Shown: piece by piece, positions 45,839 to 55,361 of the stretch
How positions within the stretch are numbered: position 1 is the stretch's first letter
Layout of the letters: every line of letters starts with the position of its first letter
Source of the DNA: JAIBCM01 sp041395165
Lineage (GTDB): Bacteria; Verrucomicrobiota; Verrucomicrobiia; JADLBR01; JAIBCM01
Reading direction: 5' to 3'
Length of the DNA: 64,000 nucleotides
Assembly: GCA_041395165.1 (NCBI GenBank)
Contig: JAWLBA010000007.1
Coordinates: forward strand, 23,910 to 87,909
Notes under the pieces: model-generated
Seen by the model: the letters and a program-made list of their open reading frames with translations, nothing else
What the model was told of the DNA's origin: nothing
Database searches by the model: none
Translations under genes and position numbers: made by a program

Positions 45839-45920
45839 GCCCGAGTGGCGGAATGGCAGACGCGCTCGACTCAAAATCGAGTGTCCTAAAGGCGTGTGGG
45901 TTCGACTCCCTCCTCGGGCA
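45839..45920 (+). tRNA. tRNA-Leu (anticodon CAA)
   Basis: 82-nt class II tRNA. Acceptor GCCCGAG/CUCGGGC, anticodon stem CUCGA/UCGAG with loop CUCAAAA (anticodon CAA, codon UUG), a long variable arm around UGUCCUAAAGGCGU, and a T arm with UUCGACU. CCA not encoded. The 370-nt gap between 45711 and 46082 holds only this tRNA and the terminator. Confidence 0.93.
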
Positions 45921-46082
45921 AATTTTTTTATTGGTTAAGATAAAATATTTGTCGATTGACAGGTCGCTTTATCTCGAAAAAGGTTTGCGCAAAGAATACC
46001 ATTTTCCCAATTTTTTAAATCATCGTCAAAGAAAGGTTTGTTTTTTGTTTGATAGAGTACTATTTTTTGGGGAAAGTAGGGG

Positions 46083-47189
46083 ATGCTTCCTTTATTAACT
46101 AGATTTCAGAGGGCTGCGCAAGCGGTAAAAACAATTGGGTCAGCTATTTCTCGATCATCCGGTGAGATTACAAAACTTGGTGCAAGTATTAGCGAAAAAA
46201 TGTCGAAAGTTCGCTCTGTGGGAATAGCGTCTCTTGAAACGGCTGGAGAAACCGTTTTCCCGCATGGGTCGCTTCGTATGATAAGAAAAGATGGGAAATT
46301 GGTGATAAAACCCATTCCTGAAGAAGTTGCGCCTCTAGTGGCCAACTATATTAAAGAAGTAGGCCTTATGGAGAATGGGGTAGCTAATCTTAAGGGACAT
46401 ATAACTAAAATGAAAGGCCTATTGGAAGAAGCTATTACGGGTGGTCAATCTGATGCATTCATGACTCAACTGAAAAAACAAATTAGGGATGTTGAGGCTG
46501 AACTTGTCTTAGCTGAAGAGAACTTGTCTTATGCTCAACAATTCGTTGGGCAATTAATGGGGCAAATGGAAGGACCTGTTCAATTGCCTTCTGTTTTACC
46601 GCCTCTATCTTCTCAAGGCAGGGAAAGTGAAGATATGTTTTCTGTCGGTGGTGATGGTCCTGGCGCTGCGGGATCGGTTAGCTTAGATAATTTAGGAATA
46701 GGTTCACTTATTGTCGAGCCTGCTTTAAATTGGTATGTTGAAAATGATAAAGAAGCGCTTGCGGGAGAAATAAGAAGAGCCAAGTATGGCGGTGAGCTTG
46801 ATTCTGACGCCGTTTATTATGACATGCAAAAAGCCGATGAAAGGAATACTGAGGCTTATGGGCCACAGGTTCCCGGTTCGCCTGGTGTGACGATTCCTGA
46901 TCAGAAGTCACCTGATGAGTTGGTAAGGGAAGATTTGAAGGGGAAAATTAGTCGTGAAATTTCTGAAGCTCATAAGGGGCGAAATAGAGCCAAGCTATTG
47001 GCAGACACATGGGACAAGCTTGAACAAGGCGCTTCCGCTTCTTTACCGAGAGATCATACTCCAATGGTTTCTGAACCTTTTCAAGAAGGCGGCGAGGTGT
47101 GTGAATCGGTTGATCCTTCTTTAAGCGATCCAAGAGTGGCTTCTGCGTCTCAGTCCACTACATCGGGACCTGCTGTGAAGATGGGATAA
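46083..47189 (+). CDS. Orphan coiled-coil protein between tRNA-Leu and tRNA-Arg
   Basis: 368 residues, no recognised family. The N-terminus is amphipathic and basic (LTRFQRAAQAVKTIGSAISR) without a signal peptide. Residues about 85-155 are strongly helical and probably coiled coil (MTQLKKQIRDVEAELVLAEE). A Pro/Ser/Gly-rich disordered stretch follows (about 163-200, LPSVLPPLSSQGRESEDMF), then a second charged helical region and a low-complexity end rich in Ser, Pro and Thr. A purine-rich site GGGGAAAG is 7 nt before the ATG. Flanking tRNAs are common insertion sites, so horizontal acquisition is possible. It could be a secreted effector or structural protein, but nothing proves that. Confidence 0.6.
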   Translation: MLPLLTRFQRAAQAVKTIGSAISRSSGEITKLGASISEKMSKVRSVGIASLETAGETVFPHGSLRMIRKDGKLVIKPIPEEVAPLVANYIKEVGLMENGVANLKGHITKMKGLLEEAITGGQSDAFMTQLKKQIRDVEAELVLAEENLSYAQQFVGQLMGQMEGPVQLPSVLPPLSSQGRESEDMFSVGGDGPGAAGSVSLDNLGIGSLIVEPALNWYVENDKEALAGEIRRAKYGGELDSDAVYYDMQKADERNTEAYGPQVPGSPGVTIPDQKSPDELVREDLKGKISREISEAHKGRNRAKLLADTWDKLEQGASASLPRDHTPMVSEPFQEGGEVCESVDPSLSDPRVASASQSTTSGPAVKMG

Positions 47190-47267
47190 AATTTTTTTTG
47201 AATAAAGTTTTAAACATTATTAATTTCTCTTGGTTATTTAGTTAATACGACCTAATATAAAACAAAA

Positions 47268-47341
47268 GCACCCTTAGCTCAGCGGATTAGAGCATCTGAC
47301 TACGGATCAGAAGGTCGTAGGTTCAAATCCTACAGGGTGCG
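47268..47341 (+). tRNA. tRNA-Arg (anticodon ACG)
   Basis: Acceptor GCACCCU/AGGGUGC, D arm with AGCUCAGCGGAUUAGAGC, anticodon stem UCUGA/UCAGA with loop CUACGGA (anticodon ACG, read as ICG after editing), T arm GUAGG UUCAAAU CCUAC. 74 nt, CCA not encoded. Confidence 0.94.
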
Positions 47342-47382
47342 CTTATTTTATTAATGATAGCTGGTGTATTTTTTTGCTATTT

Positions 47383-48299
47383 ATGATCTCAATGTTGATT
47401 TCAGAATTTAAGTTTTGGAAAGAGAGTTTTTTGTCACTGTTGCGTCCGGGTAAACCTCCGATCAAATGGGTAATTGTTTCTTCTCTGCTTTTGTTGTCAC
47501 ATGTGTTCTAGTTCAATTAATCGTGCAAGCAGGCTGGAGAGAAGCGGGAATTCCCAATTATTATTTTGGCGAAGGACGTATTGGGACGCTTATTTCTTTA
47601 GCTTATCTTTTAGCAAGCGGTGTGATTTGTTTTGCGATTAGCGCTAAGCTGTTAAAATTAAAATTAGAACCTCGACTTTGGAAAGGCACTTTTATTGGGT
47701 TAATGGCGCTACTGCTTTTTTATTTAATCGCGATGACTTTTTATTGGTTTTTGGGAGACATGCGTCATGAAAGGCATTTTTATTATTTTCGACACAATCG
47801 AGCGGCCTGGTGGATAAGTTGGGTAGTTTTTATTTTGGCTGCATTTTGCGTCATTAAGTTATGGCGACTCATGAAAGGGGTGCCTTTTGCCAAGTTCTGG
47901 TTGGGCTTTGGGATTTTGATTTATTATACAGCTGCGGACGACTTTTTTAAATTTCATGAACGCAATGGTCGTTTTATCACGAAACAAGTTTTGCATTTGC
48001 CCAAGGAACATTGGCTTAGTCATTTGAACGATTGGTTAGTGGTGAGTTATGGAGTGATCGCGATTATTTTATTTTTAAAATATCGGCGCCCCTTGTTTCA
48101 ACTGTCTTGGATGTTATTAAGTTTAGGGATCGCCTTTTTATTTTTTGTGGCTTATCTAGTTTTAGATATGACGCATTGGGCTGCATGGCTGGAAAAAACC
48201 TTTAAAGTGGGTGGTGGTGTTTTTATTTTGATTGCTTTATTGGCTGCCTATTGGTCATCTTCCCTTTCTAGAGCAAGCGAGTTAGCTCAAAAAAAATGA
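47383..48299 (+). CDS. Multi-spanning membrane protein, probable one-base frameshift near its N-terminus
   Basis: Mostly seven or eight hydrophobic helices (LVQLIVQAGWREAGIPNYYF, LAYLLASGVICFAISAKLL, SWVVFILAAFCVIKLW, ILYYTAADDFFKFHERNGRF). The main frame has its first ATG at 47466, inside what looks like the first helix. An upstream frame starting ATG 47383 (MISMLISEFKFWKESFLSLL, then IKWVIVSSLLLLSHVF) ends in a stop at about 47510 and joins the main frame if one base is added near 47500. I propose 47383 as the true start. No function recognised; the stop overlaps the next gene by 4 nt. Confidence 0.6.
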
Positions 48300-49765
48300 G
48301 ACGGTGGTGGCAAAATTTAGATTGGGGTTGGAAAGCAGCCTGGTTAGGTATTTTTTTAGTAGCGCTTTTTAAGGCTTGGTTAATTGTTCAAGTGCCTATT
48401 TGTGCCTTTCACAATGATTCTCACACTTATTTAAGAACAGCTAAAATGTTTTGGGCAAATTGGCATATTAGCATTCATCCGAAGCGCTCTTTTCTTTATC
48501 CTTCCCTACTTACCTTGCTAGCGCCTTTACCGGTGCGTTTGAGTTTAACGATCGTATGTTTGCAGCAAGCGATAACATTGTTCATTCCTTTGATTGCGGT
48601 CCGATTGTTGAAAGAATGGACTTCGTTTTGGCGTTGGCTGGCCTTGCCAGTAGTTTTATTTCTCGGGCTTAATGTTACACTTTTATTTTATGGCCATGAC
48701 ATGATTGCTGAAGCTTTTTATGTGACAATATTTTGGTTTTTCCTGTGGAGACTTTGGCGTTTTATTGTTGTACCTTCTCCTAGGCATTTTGAAGGATTGT
48801 TGTGGGTGGCGTTTTTGTGCTTGTCACTGCGGCCCGATGGGAAGGTGGCTATTCTTATCGCGGTGGGTGCTTTATTTTTATTTGGATGGTCTTTACTTAA
48901 GACAGTTTCTTTTCGTAGTAAAAATTTTTTGCGCATGTTGTTGCCAGCAATTGCTTGTGTTGGGCTGTGGATTGGAACGAGTAAGCATGTAACGCAGCAG
49001 GGCTGGTTGTTTTATTCATCGGTTTTTCCGTTAACGGATTTGGATTCGGCACTTCAACAGGATTATAAAAAGGAGCTCAAACCTTTAGTTGAATTTTGGC
49101 GAGTCAATTTAAAAGACTATCCTGAAAATCAGGGCGTGATTCAGTGGCAACTGGTTAATCCCAAAGGTAAATCGATTGGGCCTTTGTGGGATAAGTTGAG
49201 AGGCAAGGGGCAAAATTCTAAATTGCATGAGGTGTGTCGACAGTTGGCTATAGAAGCGGTGTGGCATCATCCTACGGAGTTTATGAAATTATTGGCTTAC
49301 AAATTATATTTTGTTCTGAATACGCCACGTGAATATGCGAGAAAATTTTTACCGGAGAAAATTGGTGATGAGTGGATCGATGAAATGAAAGCGGAACCGG
49401 ATTATGTTCCTTTATTATTAGGATCTCATCAAACTCTTGAGCAGTGGATGAACGGATTTTTTGCGCAACGTGGCGTAACGCCAGTAAATCGAGTGTTGTC
49501 AATTCTGGAGCCGATTACGGCCCCGATATGGTGGGGTTGGGCAGGGTTAGTTTCGATGATTGGTTGGTGGGTGGCGATGCTGCGTTGGCGAGTGAAATTG
49601 TTATTTTGGTTTGGGGTTTTAATAGGTTATTTACTGCTAACTTATACCATTGCACGAGGGATTCCGCGTTATTTATTGCCTTTTGAACCGTTGATGGCGT
49701 TAGGATGGGCATTGCTTGTGGCTCAGTTACAAGAAAGTTATCAACGCCACAAAAAAATGGCATGA
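48296..49765 (+). CDS. GT-C-like integral-membrane glycosyltransferase
   Basis: 489 residues with about ten or eleven hydrophobic helices. The first loop after helix 1 carries an acidic motif (FHNDSHTYLRTAKMF, about residue 41), the pattern of GT-C enzymes that use polyprenyl-phosphate sugars (ArnT, PMT, oligosaccharyl transferases). The helix-loop HDMIAEAFYVTIFWFFLW and GLLWVAFLCLSLRPDGKVA match the same position as in the two neighbouring paralogues. A periplasmic polar segment lies at about 240-370. Donor and acceptor sugars unknown. Overlaps both neighbours by 4 nt (ATGA), so the genes form an operon. Confidence 0.68.
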   Translation: MRRWWQNLDWGWKAAWLGIFLVALFKAWLIVQVPICAFHNDSHTYLRTAKMFWANWHISIHPKRSFLYPSLLTLLAPLPVRLSLTIVCLQQAITLFIPLIAVRLLKEWTSFWRWLALPVVLFLGLNVTLLFYGHDMIAEAFYVTIFWFFLWRLWRFIVVPSPRHFEGLLWVAFLCLSLRPDGKVAILIAVGALFLFGWSLLKTVSFRSKNFLRMLLPAIACVGLWIGTSKHVTQQGWLFYSSVFPLTDLDSALQQDYKKELKPLVEFWRVNLKDYPENQGVIQWQLVNPKGKSIGPLWDKLRGKGQNSKLHEVCRQLAIEAVWHHPTEFMKLLAYKLYFVLNTPREYARKFLPEKIGDEWIDEMKAEPDYVPLLLGSHQTLEQWMNGFFAQRGVTPVNRVLSILEPITAPIWWGWAGLVSMIGWWVAMLRWRVKLLFWFGVLIGYLLLTYTIARGIPRYLLPFEPLMALGWALLVAQLQESYQRHKKMA

Positions 49766-51300
49766 ACTTTTTGAAAAATCATGAATGGCGCCAGGCGTTG
49801 TGGTTGTGTGTTCCGGCTATTGTTTTAGGAGTTGCGCTTCGGGTTTTATTGCTTTCGCACATGCCTTATGCTTTTTTTCATGATGACACGCGTCATCTTC
49901 TTGGCACAGGCGTGAAATGGGTGGAGCAGGGAAGGTGGGATATTAGTGAGCGTCGCACTTTTTTGGTGCCTTTGATTTACGCGATTCCTTTGATTGCCAA
50001 ATGGCAACTTTTACGTTCGATTGCTCTAGGTCAGCATGCATTGGGATTGTTGATGGTCATGGAAGTGGGTCTGATTTGTTTTTTATGGTTTCGCTATTGG
50101 CGAATTTGGATTGTGCCTTTAACGCTTATTTTTGCGATTCATCCTTCCTTGCTTTGGTATGAGCATTTGGCGTTGCAGGAGTTTTTGTATGTTTTTGGCG
50201 CGGTAACGATCGCGCTAATGAGCGCTTGGTTTTATCGTTTTCCTTCTTGGAAAAGTTTTAGCGCTTTATTTATTTTTATTTTTTTTACTGCAGGAGCACG
50301 ACCTGAAGGGAATTTATTTTGTTTTTTAGGTTTGGGCATGGCGATAGCGATTTTTTGGAAGAGGTGGAAAACTTTGGCGATTTATTTGGGGGTGGGGATT
50401 ATTCTCTCAGGCATTATTTTTAAATTAACGCCAACTAATCAAGGAGGAAAACTACTATTAGCTACGTTGATGCCATTGTTACCGGATCAAACTCGACTTT
50501 ATCCTGAAGTGGCTGTTGAGTTGAAAAACGTTAGGATGGAAGTGAGGGCAAATAAGCCTTGGTTTATTCAAGACATTACTCCAATTCGGAAAAAAACCGA
50601 AACGGTGGTGAATGAATATTTGAAACAAAATTTTTCTAAAGAAGAAAGACCTAACACGGATAAAGTTTGTAAACGTTTAGGTGTGGAAACAGGATTAAAA
50701 TATTGGTATGAATTGCCAAAGATTGCGTTTTATAAGTTTTTGGCTAGCCATCGTGACACAAAAATACGCGGCGAACCGAGCGCATTAATGGCTGGTTCTT
50801 TTGGAGAAGATTGGGTTTATGAAGGACAAACAGCCATTATGTTTAAAGCTTCGGGAGAAGCATCGAATTCTTGGCAGTATTTGCCTTGGTTATTGGGCAG
50901 ATCTTATTATTCGGCTGAAGATTTGCGCGCTGATTTAAAGAAGCTTCATCGAGTTTTTCAGTCTGATTTTTTGACTCGATTTCAGGAGATCTTTTCGAAG
51001 TTAGTTTTAGGATGGCATCTGCCGTCATTTTTTTATCAAGGAGCCAAATTGCCTGGACTGCCCATTATTTATATCGTGGGTTTTGTCGGATTGTTAGGTT
51101 TAGGATTGCAACGAGGCAGTTTGAGAAAGTATTTTTGGGTTTGGTTTGTGATGTTGATTTTTCTTATTTTCGCTGTTTATTTGGTAGGAAATATTCGCGC
51201 TCGGTTTCGTTTAGTTTTTGAACCTTTTATTTTCATTAGCTTTTTTGCGTTTTGGGATTGGGTTATTTCGCGGATTCGTCATAGTTTTCAAGAGACATGA
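49762..51300 (+). CDS. GT-C-like integral-membrane glycosyltransferase (paralogue)
   Basis: About 512 residues from ATG 49762, which overlaps the previous stop. Same design as the preceding protein: helix 1, acidic loop FHDDTRHLLGTG (about residue 40), HPSLLWYEHLALQEFLYVFG, FTAGARPEGNLFCFLGLGM, and a central polar segment (about 240-380) with LKYWYELPKIAFYKFLAS. The minus-strand gene at 51705-53239 is a close relative (shared TLLWYEH and FLTAGSRPEGKLF). It is likely involved in modifying surface glycans. The stop overlaps the start of the GtrA-like gene by 4 nt. Confidence 0.7.
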   Translation: MNFLKNHEWRQALWLCVPAIVLGVALRVLLLSHMPYAFFHDDTRHLLGTGVKWVEQGRWDISERRTFLVPLIYAIPLIAKWQLLRSIALGQHALGLLMVMEVGLICFLWFRYWRIWIVPLTLIFAIHPSLLWYEHLALQEFLYVFGAVTIALMSAWFYRFPSWKSFSALFIFIFFTAGARPEGNLFCFLGLGMAIAIFWKRWKTLAIYLGVGIILSGIIFKLTPTNQGGKLLLATLMPLLPDQTRLYPEVAVELKNVRMEVRANKPWFIQDITPIRKKTETVVNEYLKQNFSKEERPNTDKVCKRLGVETGLKYWYELPKIAFYKFLASHRDTKIRGEPSALMAGSFGEDWVYEGQTAIMFKASGEASNSWQYLPWLLGRSYYSAEDLRADLKKLHRVFQSDFLTRFQEIFSKLVLGWHLPSFFYQGAKLPGLPIIYIVGFVGLLGLGLQRGSLRKYFWVWFVMLIFLIFAVYLVGNIRARFRLVFEPFIFISFFAFWDWVISRIRHSFQET

Positions 51301-51779
51301 ATTTAAATCGAAACTTTTTTCAGCGTGTTTTTTTATTTGGAGTGGGTGGTATTTTAACTATTTCCTTTAATATTGCTCTTGTTTCAATTTTCACTGAAGG
51401 GCTTCATTGGCCTGATATCATCGTTAAATTTACCGGTTGGTCGAAATATATTACTCCAGGTTTAAATTGGTCATTTAGTTATGCTTATGCTGTGAGTTTA
51501 GCGGCGGTGACAGGTTTGGCTTTTTTGTGGAGTTATCACATTAACTTTCGCACTTCTGCTCTGTGGCATGATTGTGCACCGCGATATTTATGTGTCTTGG
51601 GCGTGAGTTATTTAGTGAATTGGTGGTTTACGCAAATGTTGGTAGAAAATTTTCCGGGAAGAGAAAAAGTGATTATTGTTTTTATGACAATGGTTGTTTC
51701 AGGGTTAAAATTTTTGGGTTACCACTTTTGGGTTTTTCCGCAAACGACTTTGAATGATTTGAATCAACCCATCAAGTAA
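51297..51779 (+). CDS. GtrA-like membrane protein
   Basis: 160 residues with four hydrophobic helices, the first beginning FLFGVGGILTISFNIALVSI and the last SGLKFLGYHFWVFPQTT. The final (K/N)F-x2-Y-x-(F/W)WVF pattern is the GtrA signature; GtrA-type proteins are thought to flip or pass polyprenyl-linked sugars to GT-C glycosyltransferases, as in serotype conversion. That fits the adjacent transferase genes. Its last 75 nt overlap the 3' end of the convergent gene on the other strand. Confidence 0.7.
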   Translation: MNLNRNFFQRVFLFGVGGILTISFNIALVSIFTEGLHWPDIIVKFTGWSKYITPGLNWSFSYAYAVSLAAVTGLAFLWSYHINFRTSALWHDCAPRYLCVLGVSYLVNWWFTQMLVENFPGREKVIIVFMTMVVSGLKFLGYHFWVFPQTTLNDLNQPIK

Positions 51780-53239
51780 AGCTGCTAGATAAAGGATCCA
51801 AAAAGGTTCAAAAACAAAGCGAAAGCGTTCTTTGGTATTTGCGGTGAGAAAGATAACAAACCAGAGGCCTAGAATCATGAGGCTCCATGATAAGTGAAGC
51901 AAAAAAAGATCTTTTTTGATGAAAGGTAATAGGAGGAAGCCAGCAATGGCGATCCAGTAAAAAGGAGGGAGCGGGGGTAGGGTGGAAGGAGTTTCCGAAA
52001 ATGTGACACCAAAGTTTGTGAGATTACGCCAAATTTTTTGAAGTTTAAGGAAGGGATTGTCGGCGGGAAGTTGGTAGTGATGATGAATGAAATTTTTATA
52101 ATCATTGAGTTCAACTAAATTTTTCCCGGTAAGTTTTTTAGAGTGTCGAGATAAAATGTCGAAGTCGCCTTCGACGGTTTTAATTTGGCGTTCGACCAGC
52201 CATTTGTCGTCGAAGCTTCCCGATGAAATTTTTAGTAGTGTTTGACGAAATTTTTTTGAAGCAACTTCTGGTAATCGCCAAAAATTTTTTAAGCAGGTTT
52301 CAATTGCAACTTTTAAGCAAAAACGGTTGATCGCTTTGGAGCTGGAATTGGCCTGCTGAGATTGCAGATAGCTTTCCACGGCTTGACTGATTTCTTTTCT
52401 TGCTGCTGCCATGTTAGAGTAGCGATATTGCCACTCGTTTCTTAAGCGATTGCGTGTAGGTAAAATGTAAGATTCAAAACCCGGCGCGGCATGAATCGAG
52501 TCGGGTGTGAGCGTGATGACTGAGGTGTAAAGCAGAAGACCTGCTTGCGAAGAGCGAGTTAATCGCGAGGTTCCGAATCCTATCAACAGAAGTAAAGCCA
52601 GTTGCCAGGCTAATTTTCGCCAAGATCGGTATGAGATACAAAGGGTTAGCAATAGACCGAAAGCGAAGAAAAGTTTTCCTTCTGGACGAGATCCTGCAGT
52701 TAAGAAAAGTGAGAGAATGAAAAAAATAAAATAAGGGAGGTTTTGTATCGAGCAAAAAGTGTGCCGGCCAAAGCAGTTAAAACGACGCAGAAAACATAAT
52801 GACTTTCTGCCATGAGAGTGTGTTCATACCAAAGTAAGGTGGGATTTAAGGCAGTGAGTAAAGTAGTGATAGGAATTAAAAAAGGCCATTGTTTGAACCA
52901 AAGTCGACTTAAAAGTCCAATCATAAGAATTAGGAGTAATCCCAAGGTGTGCTGACCGATGGCAATGGTAGACAAAGAAGTAAAAGGAAGAAAGAAAGTC
53001 AGGGTGTAGAGAATCGGTGTTAAAAAAGTTTTTTTGGGAGCAATATACCAAACGGTTTTTCTTAGAAGGTGATCGGGTGTGGCCAGGAGATCAATCGAAT
53101 CAGGCTGGATAAAACAATAGGGCATTTTAACCATTAGCCATGTTCGCAATAGTAGGCCTACAAGAATGGCTGGTAAACAGAGCCAAAGAATACGTTTCCA
53201 ATCAGGGCAAATTTCTTCTTTTTTTATACTAAACATCAT
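51705..53239 (-). CDS. GT-C-like integral-membrane glycosyltransferase, one-base frameshift near 52700
   Basis: The N-terminal piece (start 53239) runs through the acidic loop CFIQPDSIDLLATPDHL and TLLWYEHTLMAESHYVFCVV, ending in a false stop at 52700. A second frame continues with FLTAGSRPEGKLFFAF and LTLCISYRSW to 51705. Adding one T to a T-run near 52712 joins them into about 511 residues, aligned with the plus-strand paralogue. The two genes are tail to tail and overlap by 75 nt with the GtrA-like gene. The likely role is transfer of sugars from polyprenyl phosphate at the periplasmic face of the inner membrane. Confidence 0.7.
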
Positions 53240-53291
53240 GAATTACTGATCTAACGTTGACTGTTGCGAGATGCAATATTAATAGTGTGAG

Positions 53292-55304
53292 GTGACTTCC
53301 ATTTTTAAACGAGGCTGGGTTTCGGTTATCATCGTTTTTTTGATCGCTTTTGTTGCCTCTTTTTTTTATGCGCAAGCGCCTTCGATGGGAGATGATATTG
53401 ATTATTACGGCTTTGCTTTGCATCGTCATTTTCCTCGATCCGAGTTTCCACCGGATGATGGGTTTCATTTTTTGCGATGGCCAGTATGGGGCTTGATCTG
53501 GTTTTACCAATTTTTGGGTGGCTATGGTTGGGGATCGTTTTTGTTTGTGCCTTTTTTTTGTTTGGCGGTGGCTTGTGCGATTGCATTTTTCGTGGGAAAG
53601 GAATTAGAAGGGCCTGGGGTAGGAGTGTTGGCGGCGCTATTAGTTTTTTTTCATCCTTTGATGGATCCACTTATTACTCGACCGATGCCGGATGTGATGG
53701 AATGCGCGTTGGGCGGTCTAGGGTTTTTAATGGTATGGCGATTTTTGTTTGGGGCGGAAAAACGTTCACGGTTGGCCGGTCTAGGTTATGGAATGGGGCT
53801 AGGTGTTTTAATTTTTGTGACTTGGGCAAATCGTCCTACGGGATTGATTTGGGTCATTGCAGTGGGTTTGTTGTCGCTTTTGCGTTGGCGTGAGGTGGGT
53901 TGGTTTTGGTTTTTTGCTTTAGCAACTTTTACACTTTGTTTTTTTGTAGAGGCGTGGATTTATCAAAATCTTTTTGGCGATTTTTGGCATAGTTGGCATG
54001 CGAACTTAAAAGCCACAGGTCGCAAAGGAACGGAAGCAATAGCTTTTTGGAAATTGCCTTTTCGATTTTTTGACACGTTTGCTGCGGGAGGCGCGTTAAA
54101 ATTGCCCTATTTTTTGCTTACGCTTGTGGGGTGTTGGATGGTTTGGTTGCAAGGAAAGAAAGGAAAATGGGTGGTGAGTTGGTTTATTTTGATTTATTTA
54201 GGGGTTTCATGTGCGGTGCAGTCGATTTTTCCGTTGCGACCTTTGGTGAGGGATGGAGCACGATTTTTAGGAGCTGTTGCCTTACCCGCAGGCATTTTAG
54301 CGGCCTTTGGTTTGCGAGGGATATGGAATTTTGCACTTAAACGAGGGAATTTATTTTTGCGTCGCGGCATGAAAAATGGGGCAGTGATTGGCTTAGTTTT
54401 GCTTTTATTTTTAGCGAGCTCTCGCAATCGTTGGAATCCCGATTATTTGCCCGAACTGCGCGCTTGGTTTAAACAGATTCAACCAGGAGAAAAAATCAAG
54501 ACTCATGGCAATTTTTATGAAGTTGCATTTATCGCGGATGCAAAAAAAGCGAGGCAACTCACATGGTTTATTTTTGATAGAGGGCAATTGGCAAAAGAGC
54601 CGGATTTATTGAATCCCAATCAGGAAGGTGGTTTGGATCATCTTCTGTTGCATCGGCCGCGTGTGATGGTGACGGTGCGAAAATCGTTGGAAAAAGGAAA
54701 AGTTTTTTCTGAGGGGCAGTTAGCGCGAGATTTGTTAAGCGCCGATTCTCGCTGGCAACTTCAAGATGTGTTGTTTCGTTCTTCGGAAACGATTTTAGGC
54801 GGATGGCCGGAATTTTTTTGGTTTCGTCCCACGCAGGCTTCTCATTTTCCGATGGATATAACAACTTATGCGAGTGAGTTGAGTTGGACAGAAAATCCGG
54901 ACAGCGAATATGAGAAGAATTTTTTTGAAAAAAAGGGTTCGGGAAAGCTTTTTTTTGAAGAGGGTGAAGGACTTGTTTTTGAAAGAAATGCACCAGGAAA
55001 AGTTATTTATCTTTTAACCCGAGCGATTCGTTTACCTGAGGAATGGAAGGGACGAGTGTTGGATTTGCGAGTTAACACAGTTTCGCAAAAAGTTGAGGCT
55101 TTAGTTAATTATGTGAAGTTTTTGGATGCCAAAGGTCAAGAAATCGAAACACAAGAAATCGAATTTTTTGCTGCACCTAATGGTTTTTGGGATTTTAGTG
55201 CAGTTAAAATTCCTTCTGATGCAGTATTGGTTCAATGGAAAATTGCTGTTTCCGGTTCGTGTCAGCGTTTTGTTTTGAAGGAAATAAAACTACTTTCGGA
55301 GTAA
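53292..55304 (+). CDS. Large GT-C-like membrane glycosyltransferase (ArnT/PMT-like)
   Basis: 670 residues; start GTG 53292. The N-terminal half is membrane-embedded: helix 1 VSVIIVFLIAFVASFFYAQ, acidic loop SMGDDIDYYGFALHRHFPR (about residue 37), PMPDVMECALGGLGFLMVWR, TWANRPTGLIWVIAVGL. The C-terminal 250 or so residues are soluble, probably periplasmic, and beta-rich (FERNAPGKVIYLLTRAIRLP). The layout matches the ArnT/PMT group (dolichyl-phosphate-type donors). It is divergent from the transferase at 51705-53239, with their starts 53 nt apart. A terminator overlaps its stop. Confidence 0.7.
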   Translation: MTSIFKRGWVSVIIVFLIAFVASFFYAQAPSMGDDIDYYGFALHRHFPRSEFPPDDGFHFLRWPVWGLIWFYQFLGGYGWGSFLFVPFFCLAVACAIAFFVGKELEGPGVGVLAALLVFFHPLMDPLITRPMPDVMECALGGLGFLMVWRFLFGAEKRSRLAGLGYGMGLGVLIFVTWANRPTGLIWVIAVGLLSLLRWREVGWFWFFALATFTLCFFVEAWIYQNLFGDFWHSWHANLKATGRKGTEAIAFWKLPFRFFDTFAAGGALKLPYFLLTLVGCWMVWLQGKKGKWVVSWFILIYLGVSCAVQSIFPLRPLVRDGARFLGAVALPAGILAAFGLRGIWNFALKRGNLFLRRGMKNGAVIGLVLLLFLASSRNRWNPDYLPELRAWFKQIQPGEKIKTHGNFYEVAFIADAKKARQLTWFIFDRGQLAKEPDLLNPNQEGGLDHLLLHRPRVMVTVRKSLEKGKVFSEGQLARDLLSADSRWQLQDVLFRSSETILGGWPEFFWFRPTQASHFPMDITTYASELSWTENPDSEYEKNFFEKKGSGKLFFEEGEGLVFERNAPGKVIYLLTRAIRLPEEWKGRVLDLRVNTVSQKVEALVNYVKFLDAKGQEIETQEIEFFAAPNGFWDFSAVKIPSDAVLVQWKIAVSGSCQRFVLKEIKLLSE

Positions 55305-55330
55305 AATTTATTTTACTCCGAATTTTTTTT
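55295..55330 (+). terminator. Rho-independent terminator containing the stop codon
   Basis: A 12-bp perfect stem TTCGGAGTAAAA/TTTTACTCCGAA (55295-55306 with 55311-55322) with a 4-nt loop, followed by eight T. The stop codon TAA of the upstream gene (55302-55304) lies in the 5' arm. Read from the other strand the stem also precedes T-rich sequence less clearly, so it mainly serves the plus strand. Confidence 0.85.
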
Positions 55331-55361
55331 GCGATTTTAGACTATTACTAATCTGTGGTAG

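Noticed and set aside
45853..46098. Short frame covering tRNA-Leu
   Set aside because: It contains the tRNA sequence itself (typical false product ending GFDSL) and has no ribosome site.
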